DNA from: an uncultured bacterium
GTDB taxonomy: Bacteria > Bacillota_I > Bacilli_A > RFN20 > CAG-826
Assembly (NCBI GenBank): GCA_949299165.1
Contig: CASFZJ010000002.1
Span: 68,924 to 128,346, forward strand
DNA length: 59,423 bases
Direction: 5' to 3'
Notes under the pieces: model-generated
Told to the model about the DNA's origin: nothing
Databases searched by the model: none
What the model saw: only the letters and a program-made list of their open reading frames with translations
Program-made: the position numbers and the translations under genes
In this document: positions 16,576-28,891 of the stretch, piece after piece
Position numbering within the stretch: the stretch's first letter is position 1
Layout: each line of letters opens with the position of its first letter

Positions 16576-17503
16576 ATGTCAAGTTTTAAAGATTTAAGAA
16601 TAGTTGATAATTTTTATCAAACAAGTGCATTCTTCCCAATGCCAACTATTTTAATATCAACTATAGATGATGAAGGAAAAAACAACTTTAGGCGCATATT
16701 CTTTATGTTTTCCTTATTACATTGCAGGAAAAGATTACTACGCAATGATTCTAGAATGTAGAAATTCATCTAATACTGCTCAAAACATATTAAAAAGAGG
16801 TAAATGTGCCTTAAATTTCTTAGAAGATTCTTATAAAGATTTTAAAGAAACAGTAAAACTAGGTTTCCCTGGACAAACACCTAAAGAAAAGATGGCTAAT
16901 TGTAAATTCGAATTCGAGAAAGGTTTAGCCGAAGGAGAAGATAGGCCACTTGTTCTTAAAAAAGCTTATCAAGTATTTGAATGTAGTTGGGACGACACAT
17001 TAGAAAACGCTTTTGAAGATAAAGTTAAAGTTGGTCAATTAGATGGAATCGAAGGTCCTTACAGAAATTTCAATGGTGTTACTTCAAAATTTGGTTGCCA
17101 CTTCATTCTTAAAATCGACAAGATTTTAATGAAAGAAAAATTCTATAACGCAATTGTTAATGGCGTTAAATCGAGAGATTTCCCTAAAGTACCAGTTGAT
17201 TATGGCTATAGAGATTCAACATATTTCCGGTATTCAAAATCCAAGAAACCACTTAAATGTCCTATTCCAGATGTTCAATCAAATAGTGTCGCTTCAGTAC
17301 GCTATGCTTCAGAAAGAATCGATCCATCAGTTAAATTTACTGATGAAGCTTGCGCAATGCTAGTTAAAGTTCCTAGAGTATTTTTAAAGACTGTTTTAAA
17401 TGGTTGTGTTAAATACGCTAAAGAACATAACATTACTTTGATTGATGAAAAAATCATGAAAGATATTAACGATAAAAGAAAAACGGAGAAAGGTAAAAAG
17501 TAA
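16576..17503 (+). pseudogene. Flavin reductase-like FMN-binding protein with C-terminal PCP_red-like domain, frameshifted
   Basis: The ATG at 16576 follows a strong GGAGG site and starts a flavin-reductase split-barrel (FFPMPTILISTIDDEGK). The frame then needs a +1 shift at a run of six A (16677-16682) to continue as TTLGAYSLCFPYYIAGKDYY and on to 17503, about 308 residues in all. With five A the frame would be intact. The C-terminal 45 residues (FTDEACAMLVKVPRVFLK..., then NITLIDEKI) resemble the small PCP_red domain found in light-independent chlorophyllide reductase subunits and some anaerobe flavoproteins. The zero frame alone gives 61 residues. This could be a true mutation, a consensus error at the homopolymer, or slippage at A6. 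A second ATG at 16667 lacks a good ribosome binding site. Confidence 0.7.
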
Positions 17504-17550
17504 TTATTTTTCCTAAAAACTCCGCAAAACTTCGATTGTTTTTAAGTAAT

Positions 17551-20500
17551 CTATTTAATTTCAACTAAATTATTGTCGATAATTGATAACAAATATGCCT
17601 TTGTAGGCAATGAAAGTGATGATTCAACATAATCTTTATATACCTTAAGTTGGTCGTTATATTTTTCGTCATTAATATTCTTTAATTTATAATCAACCAC
17701 TATTGCTCTATCATCAAAAACTAAAAGTAGATCAATGATGCCTTTGTTGCCATTATTTTCATCGACAAATTGATATTCTTTAAACACTTTAGCATTTTTG
17801 ACATCCAAAGTTTCTAATAGTTTTAATGTTTTCTCAACAAGGCGTTTTTCTCTTTCGTTAGATATAAAACTTAAATCTGGATTATTAAACGATACAGTTT
17901 CAAGCAAAGAGTGAATATGAGTTCCAAAGTCTAAGGTAGTCTCATCACTTTCGTCATCACGATCTTTACTAGCTTTCTTAAGTCTTACTACGTTTTCTTT
18001 TTCTATATTTATTTCAATGATTTTTTTGCCTTCTCTAGACTCAACTCTATTAAATGCGGCTAGTTCGTCTTCGTTTTTAACAAAGTACTTCTTAAGAATT
18101 TCTTCTACTTTCTTTGCTTTATTGTTAAAAAGATCATTCTTAATTAACTCTACTTGTTCGACATTCAAATTAGTAACTTTTAATTTCTTGGAGCAATAAA
18201 AGTAAAATTCTAATTCGATATTGCTACTACTAAAAATCTTTTCTTTAACTTTTAGTAAATATTCACTATAAACTTTGATTGCTCCTTCCCATAAAATTAC
18301 TTCTTTATAACGTAAATCTTTAGGCGCATTAAATTCTTTTTCTACTTTTTCTTTAATGCTAGCAAAATCAACATTGTCGAAACTATGGTTATTAAGAATA
18401 TAAGCCTTTAAAATTTCCTTTTTAAAAACTCTCTCTAAATTTCGATCTTCAAAATTTTGTTGTTCCAAAATTTCATCAAGTTTCATTATTCTTGGATCCA
18501 TAAAAGGATCTAAATCATATTCAACAAAAGCGTTAAATAAAAATTCATTAAAATTGGCTCCATTATGATCTTTTACATAGTTTTCAAGTTCATATTTTGC
18601 AACTTTTAGTGCTTCCTCTTCGGTTAAAATTACATTTCTTTTCGCGTAACGCTTTTCTGCTCTATCTACGTATTCTTCGAAAACAGTTACGTAATCTTTA
18701 ACTTTATCTTTCGATAAAACTAAGACTAAATCTTCTTTAGCTCTTGTTAACGCAACATAAAGAAGCCTCAATCTTTCCTCTTTATCAGCAATAATCGGTC
18801 CTTTATCGTTTTCTAAAATTAATCCAATTAAATTTGTATCTTTATGAGGATCAGCAAAAAACGGCAAGAAGAAATATTTACCACTTAAGACATAATAATC
18901 GCCATTATTTTTAAATTTAGGTTCAACAAAATCATAAAGGCAAGGCAGATAGACTAAGTTATATTCTAATCCTTTAGATTTATGGATAGTGGTTAAAGTT
19001 ACAGCATCGCCTTTTTCGCTATAAATAGTTTGGTCCATTTTAATATTAAAGTTACTTAAAGATTTTAAATAGAGAACGAAGTCATCAAGCGTGTAGCCAA
19101 GTTCATCCATGGTTTTGGTCTTATTGTAGAAAATATTATTTTTGTCTAAAGTGTTAATTGCATCCTCGATTCTTGCAAAGGCTTCAATGTAATTAAATTC
19201 ATTCATTACTTTTTCAAACAACAATTTTAATGAGCCATTTGCGTAGTTTTTTGATAAATTAAGTATTTTTTGGTAAATTTCATCTTCTTTATAACCATCT
19301 TTATTTTCAGTAAAAATCTTGTATAAATCACCATCTGAATAATTAAAGACAAACGATCTTAAAATAGAAGCAAGTAAGTGACGAACTTCTCCCTCGTTTT
19401 TCTCTTCTTTACTTAAAAGATTGATCAAAGAGAAAATATTAATCAAAACAACTATTGAATTATCTTCTTTTAAGTCGTCGGTGTAGATAACGTTTAACGG
19501 AATATTTTTCTCTTTAAACACTTCTTCGAAATATTTAAATTTTTTGCCTTTATAAGTAAGAATTGTAAAATCACTATATCTTGCTGGTCGTAATTTTTTT
19601 TCTTTAGCATCATATACGTGATAACCACTATTCATTCTCTTAATAATATTGTCACAAATTGCGCTAGCTTCAGCTTTAACTTTAGCTTCAGCATTATCTT
19701 GTTGGTTGCCATCCTTATCAAAATAAATAGCCGAATAAGGCATTTGGAAAATTCCATGTTTTTGGTCTTTAAACTCATCATAAGTTGTATTAGATGCTTC
19801 AATCATATGGTCTTTAACATAATCTGCTCCGCCAAATTCGTTAGTCATTAAACGAGAAAATACGATATTAATCATATCTAAAATTTCTCTTCTACTTCTG
19901 AAGTTTTTATTCATATTGATGGCTCTTCCACCATCTAAAGAAGAATATTTATCATATTTTCTTTTAAAAAGTTCAGGACGAGCGTTTCTAAAGCGATAAA
20001 TTGATTGTTTTATATCACCAACCGAAAAAACATTATCATTAGCAATTAAATCGATAAATTCTTCTTGCGATTCAGATGTATCTTGAGTTTCATCAATCAT
20101 TATCAATTTATATTTATTCTTGAGTTCGTTTCGAATATCTTCATTTTCTTTTAAAATTTTAATCGATAATTTTGCGATATCGCCAAAAGTATAAAAACCT
20201 GTTTCTTTTTTAAATTTATCGATTTCACTTAAAGTTTTAAGCAAAATATTATCGATAATGTAATTTAAATAAGTTATTTGATAATCAATATCATATTTAC
20301 GATAGTCGTCTAGTAAAAAATATGATAAAGCCGAAATAGCTCTATATCTCTTAGAGATTTCCTTAGATATTCGATAATCAACATCATAGTTCACGCTATC
20401 TTTTGAATCATCAAGAATAGATTTAAATTTATCCCAGATGTCGCCAAAACTATCAAAGAATTCGTTTAAAGATATTAGATAGTCAACTGTTAAATTTTCT

Positions 20501-21213
20501 GTTAATGGTGCGATGGCCTCATCAACAACATCGAGTAAACTTAGGTCATTTAGTTCCTTTTTCTTCTCTTTGATTTCAGCTAAATATTTAGTAGCAATTT
20601 CACCAGCTTGGACTATAAGATTTTCAAAATAATCTTGAGTTAATATATTCTTTCTATATTCCTCTAAAAACTTAACTGGATCTTCTTGTTTTAGTAAGAT
20701 TTCGTTAAAAATATCAAGCAAGAATTGGAAGAATTTATTATCATTTTTTAGGCAATATTTGTAAATTATCCCTGCAAAAGTGTCATTATTTTCTAAATAT
20801 TGATTATCTAAAATACTTCTTAAAGTATTAGCAATTTTAACAAAAAGAATGTCGTTATCTAAAACATTAATTGAAGTATTTATTCCGATTCTTTGACCAT
20901 ATTTTTTAAGTATAAATTGAGAATAAGCATCAAAAGTTTCAATATGTGCGCTATCAACAAAAGGAACTAAATTTGATAAATCAGAATTAGCAGATAAAGC
21001 TTCTTTAATCTTATTTTTCATCGAAGTTGCAGCATCGTTAGTAAAAGTTAAGATTAATAACTCATCTAAAGCGACTTTACCACTTACATTTCCAAGAATA
21101 TTTTGTTTTACACGCTCGGTTAAAACAGTGGTTTTACCACTTCCTGCTCCCGCACTAACAATAATATTGCCTTTACTATAAATAGCATCCTTTTGTTCTT
21201 TATTAAAATCCAC
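17551..21213 (-). CDS. addA: ATP-dependent helicase/nuclease subunit AddA
   Basis: This 1220-residue protein is a UvrD-type helicase with a nuclease domain. Walker A is in SAGAGSGKTTVLTER (about 16-30), and the helicase motifs include IDETQDTSESQEEFI, VGDIKQSIYRFRNA, TIHKSKGLEYNLVYLP and LRLLYVALTRAKEDL. The C-terminal PD-(D/E)xK nuclease has KGIIDLLLVF and VVDYKLKN. With AddB it unwinds and trims double-strand breaks until a Chi site, then loads RecA. It starts with GTG overlapping the addB stop (TAGTG). The length is normal for AddA/RexA. Confidence 0.96.
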   Translation of the reverse strand: MDFNKEQKDAIYSKGNIIVSAGAGSGKTTVLTERVKQNILGNVSGKVALDELLILTFTNDAATSMKNKIKEALSANSDLSNLVPFVDSAHIETFDAYSQFILKKYGQRIGINTSINVLDNDILFVKIANTLRSILDNQYLENNDTFAGIIYKYCLKNDNKFFQFLLDIFNEILLKQEDPVKFLEEYRKNILTQDYFENLIVQAGEIATKYLAEIKEKKKELNDLSLLDVVDEAIAPLTENLTVDYLISLNEFFDSFGDIWDKFKSILDDSKDSVNYDVDYRISKEISKRYRAISALSYFLLDDYRKYDIDYQITYLNYIIDNILLKTLSEIDKFKKETGFYTFGDIAKLSIKILKENEDIRNELKNKYKLIMIDETQDTSESQEEFIDLIANDNVFSVGDIKQSIYRFRNARPELFKRKYDKYSSLDGGRAINMNKNFRSRREILDMINIVFSRLMTNEFGGADYVKDHMIEASNTTYDEFKDQKHGIFQMPYSAIYFDKDGNQQDNAEAKVKAEASAICDNIIKRMNSGYHVYDAKEKKLRPARYSDFTILTYKGKKFKYFEEVFKEKNIPLNVIYTDDLKEDNSIVVLINIFSLINLLSKEEKNEGEVRHLLASILRSFVFNYSDGDLYKIFTENKDGYKEDEIYQKILNLSKNYANGSLKLLFEKVMNEFNYIEAFARIEDAINTLDKNNIFYNKTKTMDELGYTLDDFVLYLKSLSNFNIKMDQTIYSEKGDAVTLTTIHKSKGLEYNLVYLPCLYDFVEPKFKNNGDYYVLSGKYFFLPFFADPHKDTNLIGLILENDKGPIIADKEERLRLLYVALTRAKEDLVLVLSKDKVKDYVTVFEEYVDRAEKRYAKRNVILTEEEALKVAKYELENYVKDHNGANFNEFLFNAFVEYDLDPFMDPRIMKLDEILEQQNFEDRNLERVFKKEILKAYILNNHSFDNVDFASIKEKVEKEFNAPKDLRYKEVILWEGAIKVYSEYLLKVKEKIFSSSNIELEFYFYCSKKLKVTNLNVEQVELIKNDLFNNKAKKVEEILKKYFVKNEDELAAFNRVESREGKKIIEINIEKENVVRLKKASKDRDDESDETTLDFGTHIHSLLETVSFNNPDLSFISNEREKRLVEKTLKLLETLDVKNAKVFKEYQFVDENNGNKGIIDLLLVFDDRAIVVDYKLKNINDEKYNDQLKVYKDYVESSLSLPTKAYLLSIIDNNLVEIK

Positions 21214-23639
21214 TATTCCATCTCCTCAATCTTATTGCGTTTAAAACAAATATCGTAATTTTTGCAAAAAGTGCATCCGACAATTGTTTTACCTTTTCTG
21301 AAAGGTTCAATTTCAAAATTACAATTTGCAATTCCACGAACAGAATCATGTAAATTATTTTTAACAGCCTTTTCAAAATTTAAGAAATCTTCTATTGTCG
21401 ACTTCTTAGTTTTGCCTTTGCCATTTCCTTTAAGTGCGAATTTATCCTTTTTAGCTTTACCTGTTTCTAAACCTAATATAAATTCCGAAACTTTATTTTC
21501 TTCGTTTATCGTGTAGTCAAAAGTTAATAAAGCATCATAGTCATCTAAAAATGCACCATTGAGTTTTAGTCCTTCAAAATCTTCAAGAGATGGATGGTTA
21601 TAGTTATAAAAACGAGCATCGCTCGCAATTACTCTTTCGATAAATGCACCACCTATTTTCTTTCCTTCAAAACTCTTAAGGTTTGAATTATTTATGAGAT
21701 AAATATAAGTTGGCAGTTGAAGATCAAGTTTATATTTCAAAACATTGTTTTTGCTAAATCCATCATTTCCGGTTTTGTAATCAACAATGAAGATATTATC
21801 GCCACTTGTTTCAACAATGCTATCAATAGTTCCTTTGAAAAATGTGTGATAGTTTATCGGTTCAATCTTTAAAGTTTCGCCGTCTATAAACCTTTTTGCG
21901 CCAACATCTTCATATGTAAAAAGAGTAAGTTCAGAATAATTTTTAACAAAACTCATATTCTTCTTATGAGGTAAAATTATTCGGTTAACTGCACTTTTAA
22001 CTTCATCGAAAAATCTATTTAGAAGAATTTTCTCTTTTGGTTCAATCGTCTCCCCTCTTGCGATAAGTCTTATTAGCGCTTCATCTTTTGCTTTATCAAA
22101 GTCGAATTCATTTTCATAAACATGTTCAAGAATTTCATGAATTAATGTGCCATATTTTTGATAAATATTCTTTTCAAAAACCGAAACATTTAAAATGTTG
22201 TCGCAAAAATAAGCAAAAGGACAATCTTTATAGGTTTTAAGGTTAGAATATGAATAATGGGTTTTCTCGTTATATTGATATCCACTAAACTTTTCAAAAT
22301 CAGATGAATAGGTAAAAGGTATTTCCTTATCGTAAAGTTCCTTAAATACTTTTAAATCCTCAGTTACAATTCCGTTTTTCTTAAACTTATCATAAAAATT
22401 GCGGTAATAAAGTTTAGAAACATCCGCGATATATTCTTCACTTTGAATTTCATTTTTAATCTTTTGCATATTAAAAGCAGAAATATAATAACTTGGAGAA
22501 TATTGTCCATTATTATCTTTTAAGTGATAAGAGATAAATTTAACATTCTTTTGCTTTATAAAAGCGGTCTCGAGTTTACTGTTCATTAAGTTGACTTCAT
22601 TAAGTGAATCAAATCCATATGAATAGAGCTCATCATAAGAAAAATATTTATTATCTTTCTTAGCTTTAGGCAAAAATGAATTATCTAATCCAAGAATATA
22701 AATTTCTTTATTTAATGAAAAAACTTTGTTTGAAGTAATTTCCATTCCGTTTCCGTATACTTCGTTCCCTAAAAATAAAGAGTCGGCAATTTCATTAAAA
22801 TAAAATTTCTTGTTCTTTAAATTATCGATTTCGTAAAAACTTAACAAGTTATAAAAGGAATCAAATTCTTCAGGATTATATCTATCTTTATTTTCGTTTA
22901 AGAAAGATAGAATATTAAAATCATCGTTGATTAACCTGAAAATTTCTTTATAAATCTTTGTATTCTTGAAACTTAAATTTTCTATAAAATTGATTGGTAA
23001 ATTTAAATTTGTTACAAAAAGATCAAGATAAAATTTATAGCGCTCTAAATCTAAAGTAAAAACTATATTATTAGGTTTCTTATTTAAATTTATTTTCTTA
23101 AAAGCATCATTGAAAGAATATTTAATTTCATCGCCTGCATTAAAGAATTCGTGATAAGCTAAATTCTCATTTCCTTCGATAATTTCATTTAATGAATAAA
23201 AAGCAAAATTTGTAATCTCATAGTGCTTTAAAAAATTTTTAACGTAACTAGAATCTTCATAGTTTATAAAAACTAATTTACGGTTTTTTAATAAATTTAC
23301 AAAATCATGATTTTCAGAAATTAGCTTTTCTTCTTCTAAAACCCTGCAAAACTCAATTATTTTTTCGTTTTTTAATAATTTATTATCTAAAATGTGAAAA
23401 CATAACTTAGAAATTTCTTTAATATTTGAAAACGAAAAATCTGGGAAATATTTAAGTCCAAGTTTAACAACTTCTTTATTTAAGTAAGAACCTTTGATGT
23501 TTGAAATTATTTCATCTAGTGTGAAAAGTTTAAAATTAATAAAAGGTGAAGTTTTTCTAAACTCAAAAAAGTAATCTTTAAGTTCTTTTGGAACTATCAA
23601 GATTACTTCATTATTTTCAAAAATTTCATTTAACTTCAT
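21213..23639 (-). CDS. addB: ATP-dependent nuclease subunit AddB (RexB-type)
   Basis: The 808-residue protein is shorter than the B. subtilis AddB and has a degenerate helicase-like N-terminus, as in RexB-type subunits. The C-terminal PD-(D/E)xK nuclease is clear (GTLIHEILEHVYE, then IDSIVE and FIVDYKTG). Four cysteines that could hold an iron-sulphur cluster flank it: C in DCPFAYFC before and CTFCKNYDIC after. Its ATG lies only 6 bases after a TATAAT, so the message may be leaderless. addA overlaps its end. One copy of the dispersed CTGCAAAAC motif lies inside the gene. Confidence 0.92.
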   Translation of the reverse strand: MKLNEIFENNEVILIVPKELKDYFFEFRKTSPFINFKLFTLDEIISNIKGSYLNKEVVKLGLKYFPDFSFSNIKEISKLCFHILDNKLLKNEKIIEFCRVLEEEKLISENHDFVNLLKNRKLVFINYEDSSYVKNFLKHYEITNFAFYSLNEIIEGNENLAYHEFFNAGDEIKYSFNDAFKKINLNKKPNNIVFTLDLERYKFYLDLFVTNLNLPINFIENLSFKNTKIYKEIFRLINDDFNILSFLNENKDRYNPEEFDSFYNLLSFYEIDNLKNKKFYFNEIADSLFLGNEVYGNGMEITSNKVFSLNKEIYILGLDNSFLPKAKKDNKYFSYDELYSYGFDSLNEVNLMNSKLETAFIKQKNVKFISYHLKDNNGQYSPSYYISAFNMQKIKNEIQSEEYIADVSKLYYRNFYDKFKKNGIVTEDLKVFKELYDKEIPFTYSSDFEKFSGYQYNEKTHYSYSNLKTYKDCPFAYFCDNILNVSVFEKNIYQKYGTLIHEILEHVYENEFDFDKAKDEALIRLIARGETIEPKEKILLNRFFDEVKSAVNRIILPHKKNMSFVKNYSELTLFTYEDVGAKRFIDGETLKIEPINYHTFFKGTIDSIVETSGDNIFIVDYKTGNDGFSKNNVLKYKLDLQLPTYIYLINNSNLKSFEGKKIGGAFIERVIASDARFYNYNHPSLEDFEGLKLNGAFLDDYDALLTFDYTINEENKVSEFILGLETGKAKKDKFALKGNGKGKTKKSTIEDFLNFEKAVKNNLHDSVRGIANCNFEIEPFRKGKTIVGCTFCKNYDICFKRNKIEEME

Positions 23640-23645
23640 GCAAAA

Positions 23646-23651
23646 ATTATA
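23646..23651 (-). promoter_or_regulatory. -10 box 6 bases before the addB ATG (leaderless candidate)
   Basis: The exact hexamer TATAAT on the minus strand ends 6 bases before the ATG, placing the expected transcription start at or next to the start codon. No ribosome binding site is present. This would separate addBA expression from the gat genes upstream. Confidence 0.5.
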
Positions 23652-23682
23652 CTACAAGTTAACTAAGAATTTTGAATTTAAA

Positions 23683-25107
23683 TTACTTATTGAGTTCTTG
23701 GAGAATAAGCTTATTTGCGATTCCAGGATTTACTTTTCCACCAGTTTTCTTCATGATTTGACCCATGACGAATCCTTGAGCTCTTGTTTTACCTGCTTTA
23801 AAGTCATCTCTTAATGTTGGATTAGCATCTAAAACTTCAAGTACAAGTTTTAAAATTTCACTTTCATCATTAATTAAAACTGCTCCAACTTCTTTTTGAA
23901 TAATTAAAGGTGATTTATTTTCTTTAACTAATTTTTCAAAAATTTGTTTACCTTGTGATGAATTGATTTTCTTGGATTGAAGTAAATCAACAAGTTCACT
24001 AATAAATTTTGGTTCAACTTTGAAATCTAAAATAGAAATATTGTTCTTATTCAAATATCCATTAACATCACTAATGATAAAGTTTGCAAGTGGCTGATAA
24101 AGTTTAGTAAATTTTGCACATTCATCGTAATAATTTGCCATATCAACACTAGACAAGATAATCTTTGCATCAACTTCATTTAATCCATAAACATTTAAAA
24201 ATCTTTCAAATTTTTGATCATATAGTTCAGGGCATGTATCAATTGCATCTTTTACAAATTCATCGCTTAATTTAATAGGTGGAATGTTAGGTTCTGTAAA
24301 ATACTTATAGTCAACTGCATCAGTTTTCTTTCTCATTAAAACAGTTTCTTTTTTAGCCTCATCAAAACGTCTTGTTTCTTGTTCAACTTCTTTTCCTAAA
24401 AGCAAGAGTTCGCTTTGTCTTTTTGCTTCAAAATCGATAGCTTTTTCAACATTTGCAATTGAGTTTAAGTTTTTAATTTCGACTTTTGTGCCGAATTTAT
24501 CGCTTCCATAAGGCCTAATTGAGACGTTGACGTCGCATCTTAACGAACCTTCTTCCATTTTTCCATCGCTAACGTTAGCAAAAGTAACGATTTCTCTAAT
24601 TTTTTCGACATATTTTCTTGCTTCTTCACCACTTCTAATTTCAGGTTTAGAAACAATTTCAATTAAAGGAATACCTGCTCTATTGTAATCAAGTAAGGTA
24701 TAATCACTAAAATGGTGTTGCATACAGGTATCTTCTTCCATGTGGAGTCTTTCAATACCAATTTTCTTATTTTTACCATTTACATTAATTGTGAGATAAC
24801 CTTCACTACCAATTGGTCTAGCTTGTTGAGTAATTTGGAAGCCTTTTGGTAAATCAGAATAGAAATAATTTTTTCTATCAAACCAAATTTCTTGATCAAT
24901 ACTCATATGTAAAGCATTTGAAACCCTAATTGCATTTCTAACTGCTTCTTTATTTACACGAGGCATTGTACCAGGGAAAGCCATATCAAAAGCAACAACT
25001 TCACTATTAGGAGTTAATCCAAAACTAATTGGTGCAAGAGAAAACATTTTTGACTTTGTTTTCATCTCAACGTGAATTTCAATACCAACAACTGTTTCAA
25101 AATTCAT
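23683..25107 (-). CDS. gatB: Asp-tRNA(Asn)/Glu-tRNA(Gln) amidotransferase subunit B
   Basis: The 474-residue protein begins MNFETVVGIEIHVEM, the GatB opening, and contains GIPLIEIVSKPEIRS, RCDVNVSIRP and the C-terminal YqeY-like tail ending NPGIANKLILQELNK. GatB binds the misacylated tRNA and activates it for amidation with ammonia from GatA. I chose the ATG at 25107 because nine upstream codons (MLHKRRVNK) overlap gatA and are not conserved in the family. It is one base after the gatA stop. Confidence 0.97.
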   Translation of the reverse strand: MNFETVVGIEIHVEMKTKSKMFSLAPISFGLTPNSEVVAFDMAFPGTMPRVNKEAVRNAIRVSNALHMSIDQEIWFDRKNYFYSDLPKGFQITQQARPIGSEGYLTINVNGKNKKIGIERLHMEEDTCMQHHFSDYTLLDYNRAGIPLIEIVSKPEIRSGEEARKYVEKIREIVTFANVSDGKMEEGSLRCDVNVSIRPYGSDKFGTKVEIKNLNSIANVEKAIDFEAKRQSELLLLGKEVEQETRRFDEAKKETVLMRKKTDAVDYKYFTEPNIPPIKLSDEFVKDAIDTCPELYDQKFERFLNVYGLNEVDAKIILSSVDMANYYDECAKFTKLYQPLANFIISDVNGYLNKNNISILDFKVEPKFISELVDLLQSKKINSSQGKQIFEKLVKENKSPLIIQKEVGAVLINDESEILKLVLEVLDANPTLRDDFKAGKTRAQGFVMGQIMKKTGGKVNPGIANKLILQELNK

Positions 25108-25108
25108 C

Positions 25109-26590
25109 TTATTTACCCTCCTTTTGTGCAGCATATTCAGGATAATTTAAATTAATTAAGCCAGTTCCTTCTTCAATCTTACTAGCAATTCCAAATAAAT
25201 TTACTTCATCGAATGGTTTAGCAAATAAATTTCCACCAAGTGGCATATCATTTTCAAAACCAATTGGTAATGTGATTGATGGATATCCGCCAAAATTACC
25301 TACAGCCATCCAGTTATCTGTAATCATGAAATCTTCATTAAAGTTTTCACTTGTTTTATTAATTAATGGAGCAATCGATGGAGCAGCTGGCACATAAATT
25401 GCATCAAATTTTTCAAAAATTTTATTAAAAGTATTAACAATAAAATGTCTAGCTTTTTGTGCTCTTAAGAAAACTTCTTCTTGGTTTTCTCTCATCAAAG
25501 CATAACTTCCAATAACAAATCTTCTTTTAATAAGTGCCGAGAAACCTTTTGTACGAGCGTTAAACATGACTTCACTATATGTTTTTCCTCCATAGTTAGG
25601 TCCGAATTTAATACCATCTAAATTAGCATCATTACTTGTAGCTTCAGCACATGAAATAATCATATATGTTGGATAAATTGCTCTTAATAAATTAATATCT
25701 ACATCAATATATTCGACTTTTGCGCCGTTTTTTTCTAAATAAGCTAGTGTTTTATTAAAACTATTAATGACTTCTTTGTCATCAATTGAATTAACAATTC
25801 CATTAATAACAGCAATCTTTTTACCTTTTACATCACTGGTATAAGAAAGATAATTATCTCTTTCTTTATATGATGAAGTTGAATCGTTCTCATCGAGTTT
25901 TGCTAATAGTTCAGTCGCAAGAGCTGAATCAAAAACTGATCTTGTAAAATAAGCAACATGATCTAAACTTGGTGCAAAAGGAAATAAACCAAAACGTGAA
26001 ATTAAACCCCATGTTGGTTTAAAGCCAACAAGTCCAGCATAAGATGCAGGTTTTCTAACTGAGTCTCCAGTATCACTTCCAAGAGCAAAAGGAACAATCG
26101 CATCACTTACTGCTGTTGCACTTCCTGCACTAGAGCCGCCAACAAGTCTTGTATGTGACTTATCATATGGATTATAAGTAACACCTTTATGGCCGCTTGT
26201 ACCTGTGCCACCCATTGCAAGTTCATCAAGAGTGGTTTTACCAATTAAAATCGCCCCAGCTTCATCTAAAAGTCTAATAACAGTAGCATCAAATACTGGC
26301 ACATAACCATTTAAAATATTACTACTTGCAGTTGTTTCATAACCTTTTGTTGAGTAGTTATCTTTTGCTACATAAGGAATACCAAAAAAATAATTATCTT
26401 TTGGAACAGGAAGTTTCGATAATTCTTCGGCTTTTTTAAGAGCATCTTCTTCGATGATCATTTCAAAAGCGTTGTCATTATTTTCTTTAGCTCTTTTTAT
26501 GGCTTCTTTTGTAAGTTCAAGTGGATTAGTTTTGCCATTAACTAATGCTTCATGAATTTCTTTAATTGTTAAATCTAAATAGCTCTTCAT
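25109..26590 (-). CDS. gatA: Asp/Glu-tRNA amidotransferase subunit A
   Basis: The 493-residue amidase-signature enzyme has the family core GTGTSGHKGVTYNPYD and VGGSSAGSATAVSD. The Ser-cisSer-Lys triad is made by the Lys in AKDNYS, the first Ser of GGSSAGS and the Ser in GDSVRKPAS. The usual TGGS(I/V)R is changed to TGDSVRKP here, a detail found in some family members. It releases ammonia from glutamine. The ATG at 26590 is preferred over one 12 codons upstream, which overlaps gatC. Confidence 0.96.
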   Translation of the reverse strand: MKSYLDLTIKEIHEALVNGKTNPLELTKEAIKRAKENNDNAFEMIIEEDALKKAEELSKLPVPKDNYFFGIPYVAKDNYSTKGYETTASSNILNGYVPVFDATVIRLLDEAGAILIGKTTLDELAMGGTGTSGHKGVTYNPYDKSHTRLVGGSSAGSATAVSDAIVPFALGSDTGDSVRKPASYAGLVGFKPTWGLISRFGLFPFAPSLDHVAYFTRSVFDSALATELLAKLDENDSTSSYKERDNYLSYTSDVKGKKIAVINGIVNSIDDKEVINSFNKTLAYLEKNGAKVEYIDVDINLLRAIYPTYMIISCAEATSNDANLDGIKFGPNYGGKTYSEVMFNARTKGFSALIKRRFVIGSYALMRENQEEVFLRAQKARHFIVNTFNKIFEKFDAIYVPAAPSIAPLINKTSENFNEDFMITDNWMAVGNFGGYPSITLPIGFENDMPLGGNLFAKPFDEVNLFGIASKIEEGTGLINLNYPEYAAQKEGK

Positions 26591-26591
26591 A

Positions 26592-28891
<2,300 letters not shown>

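Noticed and set aside
16675-16692. Programmed -1 frameshift at A AAA AAC in the flavin reductase-like gene
   Set aside because: The heptamer is in the right phase, but the -1 frame meets TAG within three codons. The protein needs a +1 change, so an indel is the simpler cause.
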